Shown in pieces: positions 42,983 through 51,429 of a DNA stretch of 64,000 nucleotides (position 1 is its first letter; every line of letters starts with the position of its first letter). A program made the position numbers and the translations under genes. Source of the DNA: [Flexibacter] sp. ATCC 35208 (GTDB lineage: Bacteria; Bacteroidota; Bacteroidia; Chitinophagales; Chitinophagaceae). Location of the stretch: the NCBI RefSeq assembly GCF_001975825.1, contig NZ_MTKN01000001.1, forward strand, positions 339,016 through 403,015. Direction: 5' to 3'. The notes under the pieces are model-generated. The model worked only from the letters and a program-made list of their open reading frames with translations, had not been told where the DNA came from and made no database searches.

Positions 42983-43375
42983 ATGTTTATAGACACAGTA
43001 TTATTGTCAGCAACTACTCCTTTTAGCTATTTTCCTATTGTATTACAGTTAATAGCTGCGCTGGGTTTTGTAGGTCTTACCATGTTCGCCACTCACTTTT
43101 TGGGTCCTAAAAGGAAAACCAAAGACAAACTGGCTACCTTCGAAAGTGGTATTGAACAACATGGTAACGCCCGTCAGCCAGTAGCTATTAAATACTTCCT
43201 GGTGGCCATCCTGTTCGTACTCTTCGACGTGGAGGTTATTTTCTTTTATCCTTATGCGATTAATTTCCGTCTGTTGGGTTGGGAAGGGTTTATGGCTATG
43301 TTGATGTTTGTGGTATTTTTTATGGTAGGTTTCCTCTATATACTCAAGAAGGGAGCCCTGAAATGGGAAGATTAA
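42983..43375 (+). CDS. nuoA: NADH-quinone oxidoreductase subunit A
   Basis: A 130-residue membrane subunit of complex I with three transmembrane helices. Segments KTKDKLATFESGIEQHGNAR and the conserved Asp/Glu in LFDVEVIFFYPYA (about 79-91) are diagnostic. It helps form the quinone-access region between the arm and the membrane. It is the first gene of the complete nuoA-N operon and starts about 33 nt after the perfect-consensus promoter. Confidence 0.95.
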   Translation: MFIDTVLLSATTPFSYFPIVLQLIAALGFVGLTMFATHFLGPKRKTKDKLATFESGIEQHGNARQPVAIKYFLVAILFVLFDVEVIFFYPYAINFRLLGWEGFMAMLMFVVFFMVGFLYILKKGALKWED

Positions 43376-43458
43376 TAGAAGATGGCACACAGCCCCATGT
43401 GAAGCTGTGCCTGCTAAAGGGAACAAATCTGATATTGTAATTTTAAATCTGAAAGGTT

Positions 43459-44022
43459 ATGGCACGTCCGGTTCAGTATAATACGAAAGTGAAGACAGTG
43501 GAAATCCCTGAGGGATATTCCGGGGAAGGTTTTTTTGCGACTTCGTTTGACAAAGCGATTGGTTTGGCACGTAAAAACTCCATCTGGCCGCTGCCTTTCG
43601 CCACTTCCTGCTGTGGAATCGAATTCATGGCAACGATGGCGTCTACTTATGATCTGGCACGTTTTGGTGCAGAAAGAATGGCATTTACCCCTCGTCAGTG
43701 TGATTTACTGATGGTAATGGGTACTATCTCCAAGAAAATGGGACCTGTATTACGTCAGGTATACCTGCAGATGGCAGAGCCACGCTGGGTAATCGCTGTA
43801 GGCGCCTGCGCCAGCAGCGGTGGTGTATTTGATACCTATTCCGTTTTACAGGGCATTGACCAGGTCATCCCGGTTGATGTATATGTACCAGGATGCCCTC
43901 CACGTCCTGAAGCAATTATTGATGGCTTTATGCGTATCCAGGACCTGATTGGTCAGGAAAGCCTGCGTCGCCGCCATTCCGATAAGTACAAAGAACTGTT
44001 GAATTCCTACGGCATACAATAA
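43459..44022 (+). CDS. nuoB: NADH-quinone oxidoreductase subunit B
   Basis: A 187-residue subunit holding the terminal 4Fe-4S cluster N2 that reduces quinone. The unusual adjacent pair Cys51-Cys52 (ATSCCGIEFMA), Cys117 (GACASSGG) and Cys146 (VPGCPPRPE) are the expected ligands. It begins 83 bp after nuoA; the gap carries no gene. Full length for the family. Confidence 0.97.
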   Translation: MARPVQYNTKVKTVEIPEGYSGEGFFATSFDKAIGLARKNSIWPLPFATSCCGIEFMATMASTYDLARFGAERMAFTPRQCDLLMVMGTISKKMGPVLRQVYLQMAEPRWVIAVGACASSGGVFDTYSVLQGIDQVIPVDVYVPGCPPRPEAIIDGFMRIQDLIGQESLRRRHSDKYKELLNSYGIQ

Positions 44023-44073
44023 AGATCACGATACACTTTACTCCTGTATCTGTGTTCTTAAATATACACTGCA

Positions 44074-44595
44074 ATGTCCTTGACTAACGACAATATTAAA
44101 CAACGACTAACCGACAAGTTTGGTGAGGCTGTCTCACAGGTGGAAGAAACCTTTGGGATGCTTAATTTTACAGTACCTAAAGATCTGAACCTGAAAGTGA
44201 TGCAGTTCCTTTACGATGATGAGGAGCTGCAATTTCGTTTTTTAACAGACCTCACTGCTGTGCACTATCCTGATCGTACAGGAGAAGAGCTGGCAGTAGT
44301 GTACCATCTCTACAATTTTGCCCAGCGCGTAAGACTTCGTATGAAGGTTTATACCAGTGTGGAAGATCCAAGAGTATTTACTGCTACCCGTCTGTATGAA
44401 TCTGCAAACTGGATGGAGCGTGAAACTTACGACTTCTTTGGTGTCAACTTCGTAGGGCATCCAAACCTGAAGCGTATTCTGAACGTGGATGAGATGGATT
44501 ACTTCCCAATGCGTAAGGAATTCCCACTGGAAGACCAGTCTCGTATAGATAAAGATGATGAAATGTTCGGCCGCGGCGGGCATATTGGCATATAA
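44074..44595 (+). CDS. nuoC: NADH-quinone oxidoreductase subunit C
   Basis: A 173-residue peripheral-arm subunit. The family signature ERETYDFFGVNFVGHPNLKR (about 111-130) and DYFPMRKEFPLEDQ follow near the C-terminus. It is a separate gene here, not fused to nuoD as in Escherichia coli. It lies 51 bp after nuoB and 17 bp before the nuoD ATG. Confidence 0.95.
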   Translation: MSLTNDNIKQRLTDKFGEAVSQVEETFGMLNFTVPKDLNLKVMQFLYDDEELQFRFLTDLTAVHYPDRTGEELAVVYHLYNFAQRVRLRMKVYTSVEDPRVFTATRLYESANWMERETYDFFGVNFVGHPNLKRILNVDEMDYFPMRKEFPLEDQSRIDKDDEMFGRGGHIGI

Positions 44596-44612
44596 TTAAT
44601 TATTCGTTGATC

Positions 44613-45830
44613 ATGTCAGAGCAACATAATATAACACTTCCGGAAGGATCTATTGAAAGGGTTACACAAACCCTCAACCTCGGACCTACCCACCCTGCTA
44701 CACACGGGGTGTTTCAAAATATATTGGAAATAGACGGTGAGCGTGTTGTCAGTTCCGAATCTACTGTGGGGTATATCCACCGTGCATTTGAGAAGATTGC
44801 AGAACGTCGTCCTTACTACCAGATTACTCCTCTTACAGACCGTCTGAACTACTGTTCTTCTCCTATCAATAATATGGGATGGCACATTACCGTAGAGAAA
44901 CTGCTGGGTATTCAAACCCCTAAGCGTGTGGACTACCTGCGTGTGATCATTATGGAGCTGGCACGTATCTGTGATCACCTGATCTGTAATGGGGTTGTAG
45001 GTGTAGATACCGGTGCCTTCACCGGGTTCCTGTACCTCATGCGCTGGCGTGAGCTGGCTTATGAGATCTACGAAGAAATCTGTGGATCCCGCCTTACTAC
45101 CAACATTGGTCGTGTGGGTGGTTTTGAAAGAAACTTTACACCAGCTGCTTTCGATAAGATCGAAACATTCCTGGTTGAGTTTCCCAAAGCCCTGAAGGAG
45201 TTCGAAACCCTGATGAACCGCAACCGTATTTTTATGGAGCGTACACAGGGCGTAGGTCCAATCAGTGCTGAAAGAGCGATGAACTATGGTTTTACTGGTC
45301 CTAACCTGCGTGCTGCCGGTGTGGATTACGATTTACGTGTGGCTCATCCTTATTCCTCTTACGAAGATTTTGAATTTTCTATACCAGTAGGCACCACCGG
45401 TGACTGTTATGACCGTTTCCTGGTTCGTAACGGTGAAATGTGGGAAAGTCTCAGCATTATCCGTCAGGCGATGGATAAAGTGAAAGGCCTGCCCTCCGAT
45501 GTATACCATGCAGATGTGCCGGCATATTACCTGCCAGACAAGAGCGATGTATACACCAAAATGGAAGCACTCATTTATCACTTCAAGATCATCATGGGTG
45601 AATCCGATATTTTACCAGGCGAATTGTACAATGCTGTAGAAGGTGCCAACGGGGAGCTGGGCTTTTACCTCATCAGTGATGGAGGCCGTAGCCCCTACAG
45701 GTTGCATTTTCGCCGTCCGTGCTTCATTTATTACCAGGCTTATGCTGAACTGATCAAAGGCGCCATGCTGAGTGATGCCCTGATCTGTATGAGTAGCCTG
45801 AACCTGATTGCAGGAGAGCTGGATGCATAA
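44613..45830 (+). CDS. nuoD: NADH-quinone oxidoreductase subunit D
   Basis: A 405-residue peripheral subunit that forms the quinone pocket with NuoB. The N-terminal NLGPTHPATHGVF motif has the quinone-binding His residues; further signatures are YCSSPINNMGWH and SDGGRSPYRLHFRRPCF. ATG 44613 is chosen over TTG 44607, six bases earlier. No iron-sulfur cluster is expected in this subunit. It is separate from nuoC. Confidence 0.96.
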   Translation: MSEQHNITLPEGSIERVTQTLNLGPTHPATHGVFQNILEIDGERVVSSESTVGYIHRAFEKIAERRPYYQITPLTDRLNYCSSPINNMGWHITVEKLLGIQTPKRVDYLRVIIMELARICDHLICNGVVGVDTGAFTGFLYLMRWRELAYEIYEEICGSRLTTNIGRVGGFERNFTPAAFDKIETFLVEFPKALKEFETLMNRNRIFMERTQGVGPISAERAMNYGFTGPNLRAAGVDYDLRVAHPYSSYEDFEFSIPVGTTGDCYDRFLVRNGEMWESLSIIRQAMDKVKGLPSDVYHADVPAYYLPDKSDVYTKMEALIYHFKIIMGESDILPGELYNAVEGANGELGFYLISDGGRSPYRLHFRRPCFIYYQAYAELIKGAMLSDALICMSSLNLIAGELDA

Positions 45831-45869
45831 AGCAAACGAAACGCCTTTTTGTTTTTTTAACTATAGAAT

Positions 45870-46355
45870 ATGTTTTCAGAAGAGAAGCTGAATAAAGTAA
45901 AAGAGATCATCTCCCGCTATCCTCAGGGTAGACAGAAGAGCGCGCTTATTCCGGTGCTGCACCTTGCACAGGACGCGTTTGGCGGTTGGCTCAGCACAGA
46001 GACTATGGATTACGTAGCTTCCCTGCTGCAGATAACGCCAATTGAAGTGTATGAAGTGGCTACCTTTTACTCAATGTTTAACCTGCAGCCGGTAGGCAAG
46101 CATGTATTCGAGGTGTGCCAGACTGGCCCCTGCATGCTGCGCGGTTCAGACAATATCATCGACTATATTAAAAAGAAACTGGATATAGGAGTGGGAGAGA
46201 CGACGAAAGACGGCCTCTTTACTCTGAAAGCAGTAGAATGCCTGGGTGCCTGCGGTTACGCGCCAATGATGCAGCTGGGTAAGCACTACAAAGAACACCT
46301 GACACCTGAAAAGGTGGATGCCATCATTGCAGAATGCAGGGCAAACGCAAACTAA
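45870..46355 (+). CDS. nuoE: NADH-quinone oxidoreductase subunit E
   Basis: A 161-residue subunit with a thioredoxin-like fold that holds the 2Fe-2S cluster N1a. Ligands Cys83 and Cys88 (CQTGPC) and Cys124 and Cys128 (ECLGACGY) are all present. It lies 39 bp after nuoD and is followed by nuoF after 28 bp; the long ORF reading of nuoF that overlaps it is not the real start. Confidence 0.95.
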   Translation: MFSEEKLNKVKEIISRYPQGRQKSALIPVLHLAQDAFGGWLSTETMDYVASLLQITPIEVYEVATFYSMFNLQPVGKHVFEVCQTGPCMLRGSDNIIDYIKKKLDIGVGETTKDGLFTLKAVECLGACGYAPMMQLGKHYKEHLTPEKVDAIIAECRANAN

Positions 46356-46383
46356 AAGCCAATCTACAAATCATAATAGTAAG

Positions 46384-47748
46384 ATGGGACGCAAATTACT
46401 TTTTGACAAAGCACATATAGAAAATATCCGGTATTATGATGTATACCGGGCTAACGGCGGCTACGGATCGGCGGAGAAAGCATTGAAAAGCATGACGCCT
46501 GAGCTGGTGCTGGAAGAGGTGAAGAAAAGCGGTCTGAGAGGCCGTGGAGGTGCTGGTTTCCCTACCGGTATGAAATGGAGTTTCATTGCAAAACCGGAAG
46601 GCGTGCCCCGCTACCTGGTATGTAATGCCGATGAATCTGAGCCAGGTACTTTCAAAGACCGTTACCTGATGGAATTCATCCCTCACCTGTTGATAGAAGG
46701 TCTGCTCATCTCCAGCTATACCCTGGGATGTAATACCTGTTATATCTACATCCGTGGTGAGTACGCATGGATCCCTGATATCCTGGAAGAAGCAATTGCA
46801 GATGCAAAGAAAAACGGCTGGCTGGGTAAAAATATCCAGGGTACCGGTTTCGATCTTGAAATATATGTACAACGTGGTGCAGGTGCTTACATCTGTGGTG
46901 AGGAAACTGCCCTGATCGAAAGTCTGGAAGGTAAGCGTGGTAATCCACGTATCAAACCTCCATTCCCTGCGGTGAAAGGTTTATACGATTGTCCTACTGT
47001 GGTAAACAATGTGGAAACACTGGCTACCATAGTACCGATTCTGCGTATCGGCGGTGAAGAATATGCCAAATACGGCACTGGTAAATCAACCGGTACCAAA
47101 CTCATTTCTGCCTGTGGTAATATCAACAAACCAGGGGTGTATGAAATTGAAATGAACATTTCAGTAGAAGAATTTATTTACTCTGATGAATATTGCGGTG
47201 GTATCCCCAATGGAAAACGCCTGAAAGCGTGCATTCCGGGTGGTAGCTCCGTACCTATCCTGCCTGCTAATCTGCTGCTGAAAACAGCGAAAGGTGAGCC
47301 GCGCATGATGACTTACGAAAGCCTGGCTGACGGTGGTTTTGCTACCGGTACAATGCTGGGTTCCGGTGGTTTCATCGTGCTGGACGAAGACCAGTGCATT
47401 GTGAAAAACACCTTAACTTTTGCCCGTTTCTACCACCACGAAAGCTGTGGACAATGTAGCCCATGTCGTGAAGGTACCGGATGGATGGAGCGTGTGCTCA
47501 AAAACATCGAGAAGGGTAAAGGTAAAATGAGCGATATAGATCTGCTGTGGGATATTCAGCGTAAGATAGAAGGTAACACCATCTGCCCATTGGGTGATGC
47601 TGCTGCCTGGCCGGTAGCTGCTGCTATCCGTCACTTCCGCGATGAATTTGAGTGGCATGTGTTGAATCCTGAAGAAGCGCAAACACGCAACTTCGGTCTT
47701 GCACACTATGCAGATCCGCTGGAAATCGCTGCACCTGCCGCAGTATAA
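46384..47748 (+). CDS. nuoF: NADH-quinone oxidoreductase subunit F
   Basis: The 454-residue subunit that binds NADH and FMN. GLRGRGGAGFPTGMKW (50-65) is the nucleotide-binding loop. The 4Fe-4S cluster N3 ligands are Cys355, Cys358 and Cys361 (CGQCSPCREG) and Cys401 (TICPLGDA). ATG 46384 gives MGRKLLFDK. An ATG at 46318 in the same frame would add 22 residues and overlap nuoE, so it is rejected. Confidence 0.96.
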   Translation: MGRKLLFDKAHIENIRYYDVYRANGGYGSAEKALKSMTPELVLEEVKKSGLRGRGGAGFPTGMKWSFIAKPEGVPRYLVCNADESEPGTFKDRYLMEFIPHLLIEGLLISSYTLGCNTCYIYIRGEYAWIPDILEEAIADAKKNGWLGKNIQGTGFDLEIYVQRGAGAYICGEETALIESLEGKRGNPRIKPPFPAVKGLYDCPTVVNNVETLATIVPILRIGGEEYAKYGTGKSTGTKLISACGNINKPGVYEIEMNISVEEFIYSDEYCGGIPNGKRLKACIPGGSSVPILPANLLLKTAKGEPRMMTYESLADGGFATGTMLGSGGFIVLDEDQCIVKNTLTFARFYHHESCGQCSPCREGTGWMERVLKNIEKGKGKMSDIDLLWDIQRKIEGNTICPLGDAAAWPVAAAIRHFRDEFEWHVLNPEEAQTRNFGLAHYADPLEIAAPAAV

Positions 47749-47809
47749 GAATCAACAATACTAACACGACGTTTCGTGTAAAGAACGAGCGCCTTTTTAA
47801 GCGAACAAA

Positions 47810-48898
47810 ATGGCTGAAGAACAGAAACTCTTTAAAGTCAAGATCGACGGGATCTCTGTGGAAGTGGCACCTGGTACTACTATCCTGAATGCTGCCCGTC
47901 AGATAGGAGGAGATATAGTGCCGCCTGCAATGTGCTACTATTCCAAACTGCAGGGTAGTGGTGGTAAATGCCGTACATGTCTGGTAAAAGTATCGAAGGG
48001 CTCGGAAGCTGATCCCCGTCCTATGCCAAAACTGGTTGCCTCCTGCCGTACTACTGTAATGGATGGTATGGAAGTAGCAAACATCACCTCTCCTGAAGTG
48101 CTGGAAGCACGTAAAGGTGTGGTGGAATTCCTGTTACTGAATCACCCGCTGGATTGCCCGGTATGTGATCAGGCTGGTGAGTGTCACCTGCAGGATCTGG
48201 GTTATGAGCATGGTGCTGAAGGTACCCGTTACGAATTCCAACGTCGTACTTTCGAAAAAGTAGATCTGGGTGATAAGATCCAGTTACATATGACCCGCTG
48301 TATCCTTTGCTACCGTTGTGTATTCACTGCCGATCAGGTAGCTGGCAACCGTGAGCATGGTGTACTGGGCCGTGGTGAGCATGCTGAAATCAGCACTTAT
48401 CTTAGCAAGAATTTAAACAGTCCCTTCATTGGTAACGTTATTGACGTATGCCCTGTAGGTGCACTGACAGATAAAACTTTCCGTTTCAAAAACCGTGTAT
48501 GGTTCCTGAAACCGGTGAATGCACACCGTGACTGTGAGAATCCTAAGTGCTGTGGTAAAACCGTACTCTGGATGCGTGGTGACGAAGTGTTCCGTGTAAC
48601 TGCACGTAAGGATAAATATGGCGAAGTAGAAGATTTCATCTGCGATACCTGCCGTTTTGATAAGAAAGAAGCGAAAGACTGGGTAGTGGAAGGTCCACGT
48701 AAGATCGAACGCCAGAGCGTAATTTCTGCTAACCACTATGTAGGAGTAAACAAGCCAAAGGATACCCTGGTAGAAGTACTGGATGGCCGTCAGCCAAAAC
48801 TGCTGATGGATATTCACAGTATCAGCGAGGTAAACCGTCCAAGTATCGATCTGTCGCAGATCGAGGGGCCTGCACACTCTGATGATTTTAACAAGTAA
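47810..48898 (+). CDS. nuoG: NADH-quinone oxidoreductase subunit G, short form
   Basis: A 362-residue version of NuoG. The N-terminal 2Fe-2S domain has Cys42, Cys54, Cys57 and Cys79. The His-Cys3 site N5 has His112, Cys116, Cys119 and Cys125. The 4Fe-4S N4 site has Cys164, Cys167, Cys170 and Cys214. A further Cys-rich stretch (about 240-285, ENPKCCGKT and ICDTCRF) may bind another cluster. The large molybdopterin-oxidoreductase-like domain of E. coli NuoG (about 900 residues in total) is absent; the protein ends soon after the cluster domains. Such short forms are usual in Bacteroidota. The frame is intact, so this is not a degraded gene. Confidence 0.93.
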   Translation: MAEEQKLFKVKIDGISVEVAPGTTILNAARQIGGDIVPPAMCYYSKLQGSGGKCRTCLVKVSKGSEADPRPMPKLVASCRTTVMDGMEVANITSPEVLEARKGVVEFLLLNHPLDCPVCDQAGECHLQDLGYEHGAEGTRYEFQRRTFEKVDLGDKIQLHMTRCILCYRCVFTADQVAGNREHGVLGRGEHAEISTYLSKNLNSPFIGNVIDVCPVGALTDKTFRFKNRVWFLKPVNAHRDCENPKCCGKTVLWMRGDEVFRVTARKDKYGEVEDFICDTCRFDKKEAKDWVVEGPRKIERQSVISANHYVGVNKPKDTLVEVLDGRQPKLLMDIHSISEVNRPSIDLSQIEGPAHSDDFNK

Positions 48899-48918
48899 GT
48901 AACTATTATAACTCGTAT

Positions 48919-49959
48919 TTGATGCAAATAGACTGGTTTTTCATTCTTGAGAAGATAATACTGATATCAGGTGTATTGGTAATATCTCTGGTCGTGGCCA
49001 TGTATTCCACATGGGGCGAAAGAAAGGTAGCGGGTATTATGCAGGATAGGCTTGGACCAAACAGAGCGGGTCCTTTGGGCTTGTTTCAGCCGCTGGCGGA
49101 TGGTGGTAAGCTCTTCTTCAAGGAAGAGATCATTCCAGGATCCTCCAATCATTTCCTTTTTATTTTAGGTCCATCACTGGCTATGATTGTAGCCTGTATG
49201 ACCAGTGCAGTAATTCCATGGGGCGATACACTGACCATTGCAGGTCATACAGTATCACTGCAGGTAGCTGACGTGAACATTGGTATTCTTTACATTTTTG
49301 GTGTGGTGAGCTTAGGTGTATACGGTATTATGCTGGGTGGCTGGGCTTCCAACAATAAATTCTCCCTGTTATCATCTGTACGTGCCGCTTCCCAGATCAT
49401 CAGCTATGAGCTGGCGATGGGTATGGCACTGATTGCACTGCTGATGGTGAGTGGGACACTGAGTCTGAAAGAAATCGTAGAGCAGCAGCGTCATGGTGGT
49501 GTATGGAATGTATTTGTTCAGCCGTTGGGCTTTATCATTTTCCTGATATGTTCATTTGCTGAGACCAACCGTTCTCCATTTGACCTGGCAGAAGCGGAGA
49601 ATGAACTGAACGGTGGTTATCACCTGGAGTATTCTTCCATGAAACTGGGTTTCTTCCTGTTCGCTGAGTATATCAATATGTTCATCAGCTCTGCGCTGAT
49701 GGCTACATTGTACTTTGGTGGATATCATTTCTGGGGCATGGATAGTCTGCATGTATCGCCAAACATTCTGACTATACTGGGTACACTGGTTCTGTTTATA
49801 AAAATTATTTGCTTCATTTTCTTCTTTATGTGGGTACGCTGGACTATCCCGCGCTTCCGTTATGATCAGTTAATGCGTTTGGGTTGGAACTATCTGATCC
49901 CGATTGCATTGTTAAACATGGTGATCACAGGTGGCTGGATTTTGTGGCATCAACATTAA
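48919..49959 (+). CDS. nuoH: NADH-quinone oxidoreductase subunit H
   Basis: A 346-residue membrane subunit with eight predicted helices that forms most of the quinone channel. Signatures are ERKVAGIMQDRLGPNRAG (about 30-47), ETNRSPFDLAEAENEL near residue 215 and WVRWTIPRFRYDQLMRLGW near the C-terminus. It is 20 bp after nuoG and 40 bp before nuoI. Confidence 0.96.
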   Translation: MMQIDWFFILEKIILISGVLVISLVVAMYSTWGERKVAGIMQDRLGPNRAGPLGLFQPLADGGKLFFKEEIIPGSSNHFLFILGPSLAMIVACMTSAVIPWGDTLTIAGHTVSLQVADVNIGILYIFGVVSLGVYGIMLGGWASNNKFSLLSSVRAASQIISYELAMGMALIALLMVSGTLSLKEIVEQQRHGGVWNVFVQPLGFIIFLICSFAETNRSPFDLAEAENELNGGYHLEYSSMKLGFFLFAEYINMFISSALMATLYFGGYHFWGMDSLHVSPNILTILGTLVLFIKIICFIFFFMWVRWTIPRFRYDQLMRLGWNYLIPIALLNMVITGGWILWHQH

Positions 49960-49999
49960 GAGAACGAAATTGTAAACTTATTTAATCGCATTATTAATC

Positions 50000-50509
50000 A
50001 TGCAAACTTTAACGAACAGGGCAAAACCGGTAGATCGCAGGCCGATGAACATGTTGGAGAGGATGTACCTGCCGGCTATTGCAAAGGGAATGGTTATCAC
50101 TTTCAAACATATATTCCAGAAAAAGCCTACAGTAAGTTATCCTGAGGAAAAACGTGAATTCAGCCCGGTATTCCGTGGCCTTCAAATTCTGAACAGGGAT
50201 GCAGAAGGACGTGAAAACTGTACAGCCTGTGGTCTGTGTGCGGTAGCTTGTCCTGCGGAGGCAATTACGATGGAAGCTGCTGAAAGGAAACCAGGGGAAG
50301 AGCATCTGTACCGTGAAGAAAAATATGCAGCACGTTATGAGATTAACATGCTTCGTTGCATCTTCTGTGGTTTTTGTGAAGAAGCCTGTCCAAAGGATGC
50401 GATTTATCTCTCCGAAACATTTGCACCAGCACATTACAAACGTGAAGGTTTCATCTATGGCAAGCAGGATCTGTTGATTCCATTGCCAGGAGAGAAGAAA
50501 AATGCATAA
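50000..50509 (+). CDS. nuoI: NADH-quinone oxidoreductase subunit I
   Basis: A 169-residue peripheral subunit with two 4Fe-4S ferredoxin motifs: Cys74, Cys77, Cys80, Cys84 (CTACGLCAVACP) and Cys120, Cys123, Cys126, Cys130 (CIFCGFCEEACP). They carry clusters N6a and N6b between NuoG and NuoB. The arrangement is complete. Confidence 0.95.
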   Translation: MQTLTNRAKPVDRRPMNMLERMYLPAIAKGMVITFKHIFQKKPTVSYPEEKREFSPVFRGLQILNRDAEGRENCTACGLCAVACPAEAITMEAAERKPGEEHLYREEKYAARYEINMLRCIFCGFCEEACPKDAIYLSETFAPAHYKREGFIYGKQDLLIPLPGEKKNA

Positions 50510-50539
50510 TTCCAAACACAACAATCAGACAATATAGCA

Positions 50540-51043
50540 ATGGGAATGAATTTACAACAAGTCGTTTTCGGGATACTCTCTATTATTTCACTGATCACTG
50601 CGCTGGGCGTGGTGTTTAGTAAGAGTCCCGTTACAAGTGTCCTTTGCCTGATCCTTACATTTTTTACCATAGCCGGCCATTACGTGATGCTGAATGCACA
50701 GTTTCTGGCGGTGGTGCACATCATTGTATATGCGGGTGCGATCATGGTATTGTTCCTGTTCGTGATCATGCTGATGAACCTGAATGCTGAAGGAGAGCCG
50801 CAAAAGCGGAACTGGCTCAAGTATGCAGGGGCGATCAGTGGGGGTGCACTGCTGGTGGTACTGCTGGCTGCGCTGCGTGAAGCAAGCCTGCCTTCATTAA
50901 CACCGGAATCTAACAATATTGGCCTGATCGCTAATCTTGGTCAGACTTTATTCAAAACATATGTTGTTCCTTTCGAAGTGAGCAGCATCCTGTTTTTGAG
51001 CGCCATGGTCGGTGCAGTCGTGATTGGTAAGAAAGAACATTAA
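50540..51043 (+). CDS. nuoJ: NADH-quinone oxidoreductase subunit J
   Basis: A 167-residue membrane subunit with five helices. The conserved VVHIIVYAGAIMVLFLFVIMLMNL (third helix, about 56-79; shown here only in part by its key residues VYAGAIMVLF) is the NuoJ hallmark. It lies 30 bp after nuoI and 22 bp before nuoK. The gap contains one copy of an 11-bp motif also found before nuoL. Confidence 0.93.
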   Translation: MGMNLQQVVFGILSIISLITALGVVFSKSPVTSVLCLILTFFTIAGHYVMLNAQFLAVVHIIVYAGAIMVLFLFVIMLMNLNAEGEPQKRNWLKYAGAISGGALLVVLLAALREASLPSLTPESNNIGLIANLGQTLFKTYVVPFEVSSILFLSAMVGAVVIGKKEH

Positions 51044-51065
51044 TCGTAATCTGTAATTCATTTTT

Positions 51066-51383
51066 ATGCCGGTTCAATATTATATCTTTTTAAGCATTGC
51101 GCTCTTTTGTATTGGAGTGATGGGGGTATTGATGCGCAGAAATGCTATCATCATCTTCATGTGTGTAGAGTTGATGCTGAATGCTGTGAACCTTTTGTTA
51201 GTGGCGTTTTCTAAAATGTGGGCAGATGCGGGTAGAGTAGATGCGGCCGGAGCCCAGATCTTTGTGTTTTTCATCATGGTCGTGGCGGCGGCAGAAGTTG
51301 CTGTTGGTCTCGCTATCATCGTTATGGTATACAGGAGTTCGCAGTCAGTAGATGTGAATATCATGAACCGTCTGAAGAATTAA
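51066..51383 (+). CDS. nuoK: NADH-quinone oxidoreductase subunit K
   Basis: A 105-residue three-helix antiporter-like subunit. The conserved Glu in [13 protein letters not shown] (about 37-49) and the Glu in [11 protein letters not shown] (third helix) are the proton-channel acidic residues typical of NuoK. Full length. Confidence 0.95.
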   Translation: MPVQYYIFLSIALFCIGVMGVLMRRNAIIIFMCVELMLNAVNLLLVAFSKMWADAGRVDAAGAQIFVFFIMVVAAAEVAVGLAIIVMVYRSSQSVDVNIMNRLKN

Positions 51384-51396
51384 CCATAAGGCAAAC

Positions 51397-51421
51397 CGTA
51401 ATTTGTAAATCGTAATTCGTA
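51397..51421. repeat. Two copies of an 11-bp motif CGTAATTYGTA before nuoL
   Basis: CGTAATTTGTA (51397-51407) and CGTAATTCGTA (51411-51421) lie in the 46-bp gap between nuoK and nuoL. Relatives occur at 51045-51055 (CGTAATCTGTA, between nuoJ and nuoK) and at 10396-10406 (GGTAATCCGTA, before the exported-protein gene). They may be members of a genome-wide intergenic repeat. Confidence 0.5.
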
Positions 51422-51429
51422 TTTGATAG

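Noticed and set aside
46318..46383. In-frame upstream start for nuoF overlapping nuoE
   Set aside because: The extra 22 residues have no family similarity, and MGRKLLFDK at 46384 is the conserved start.
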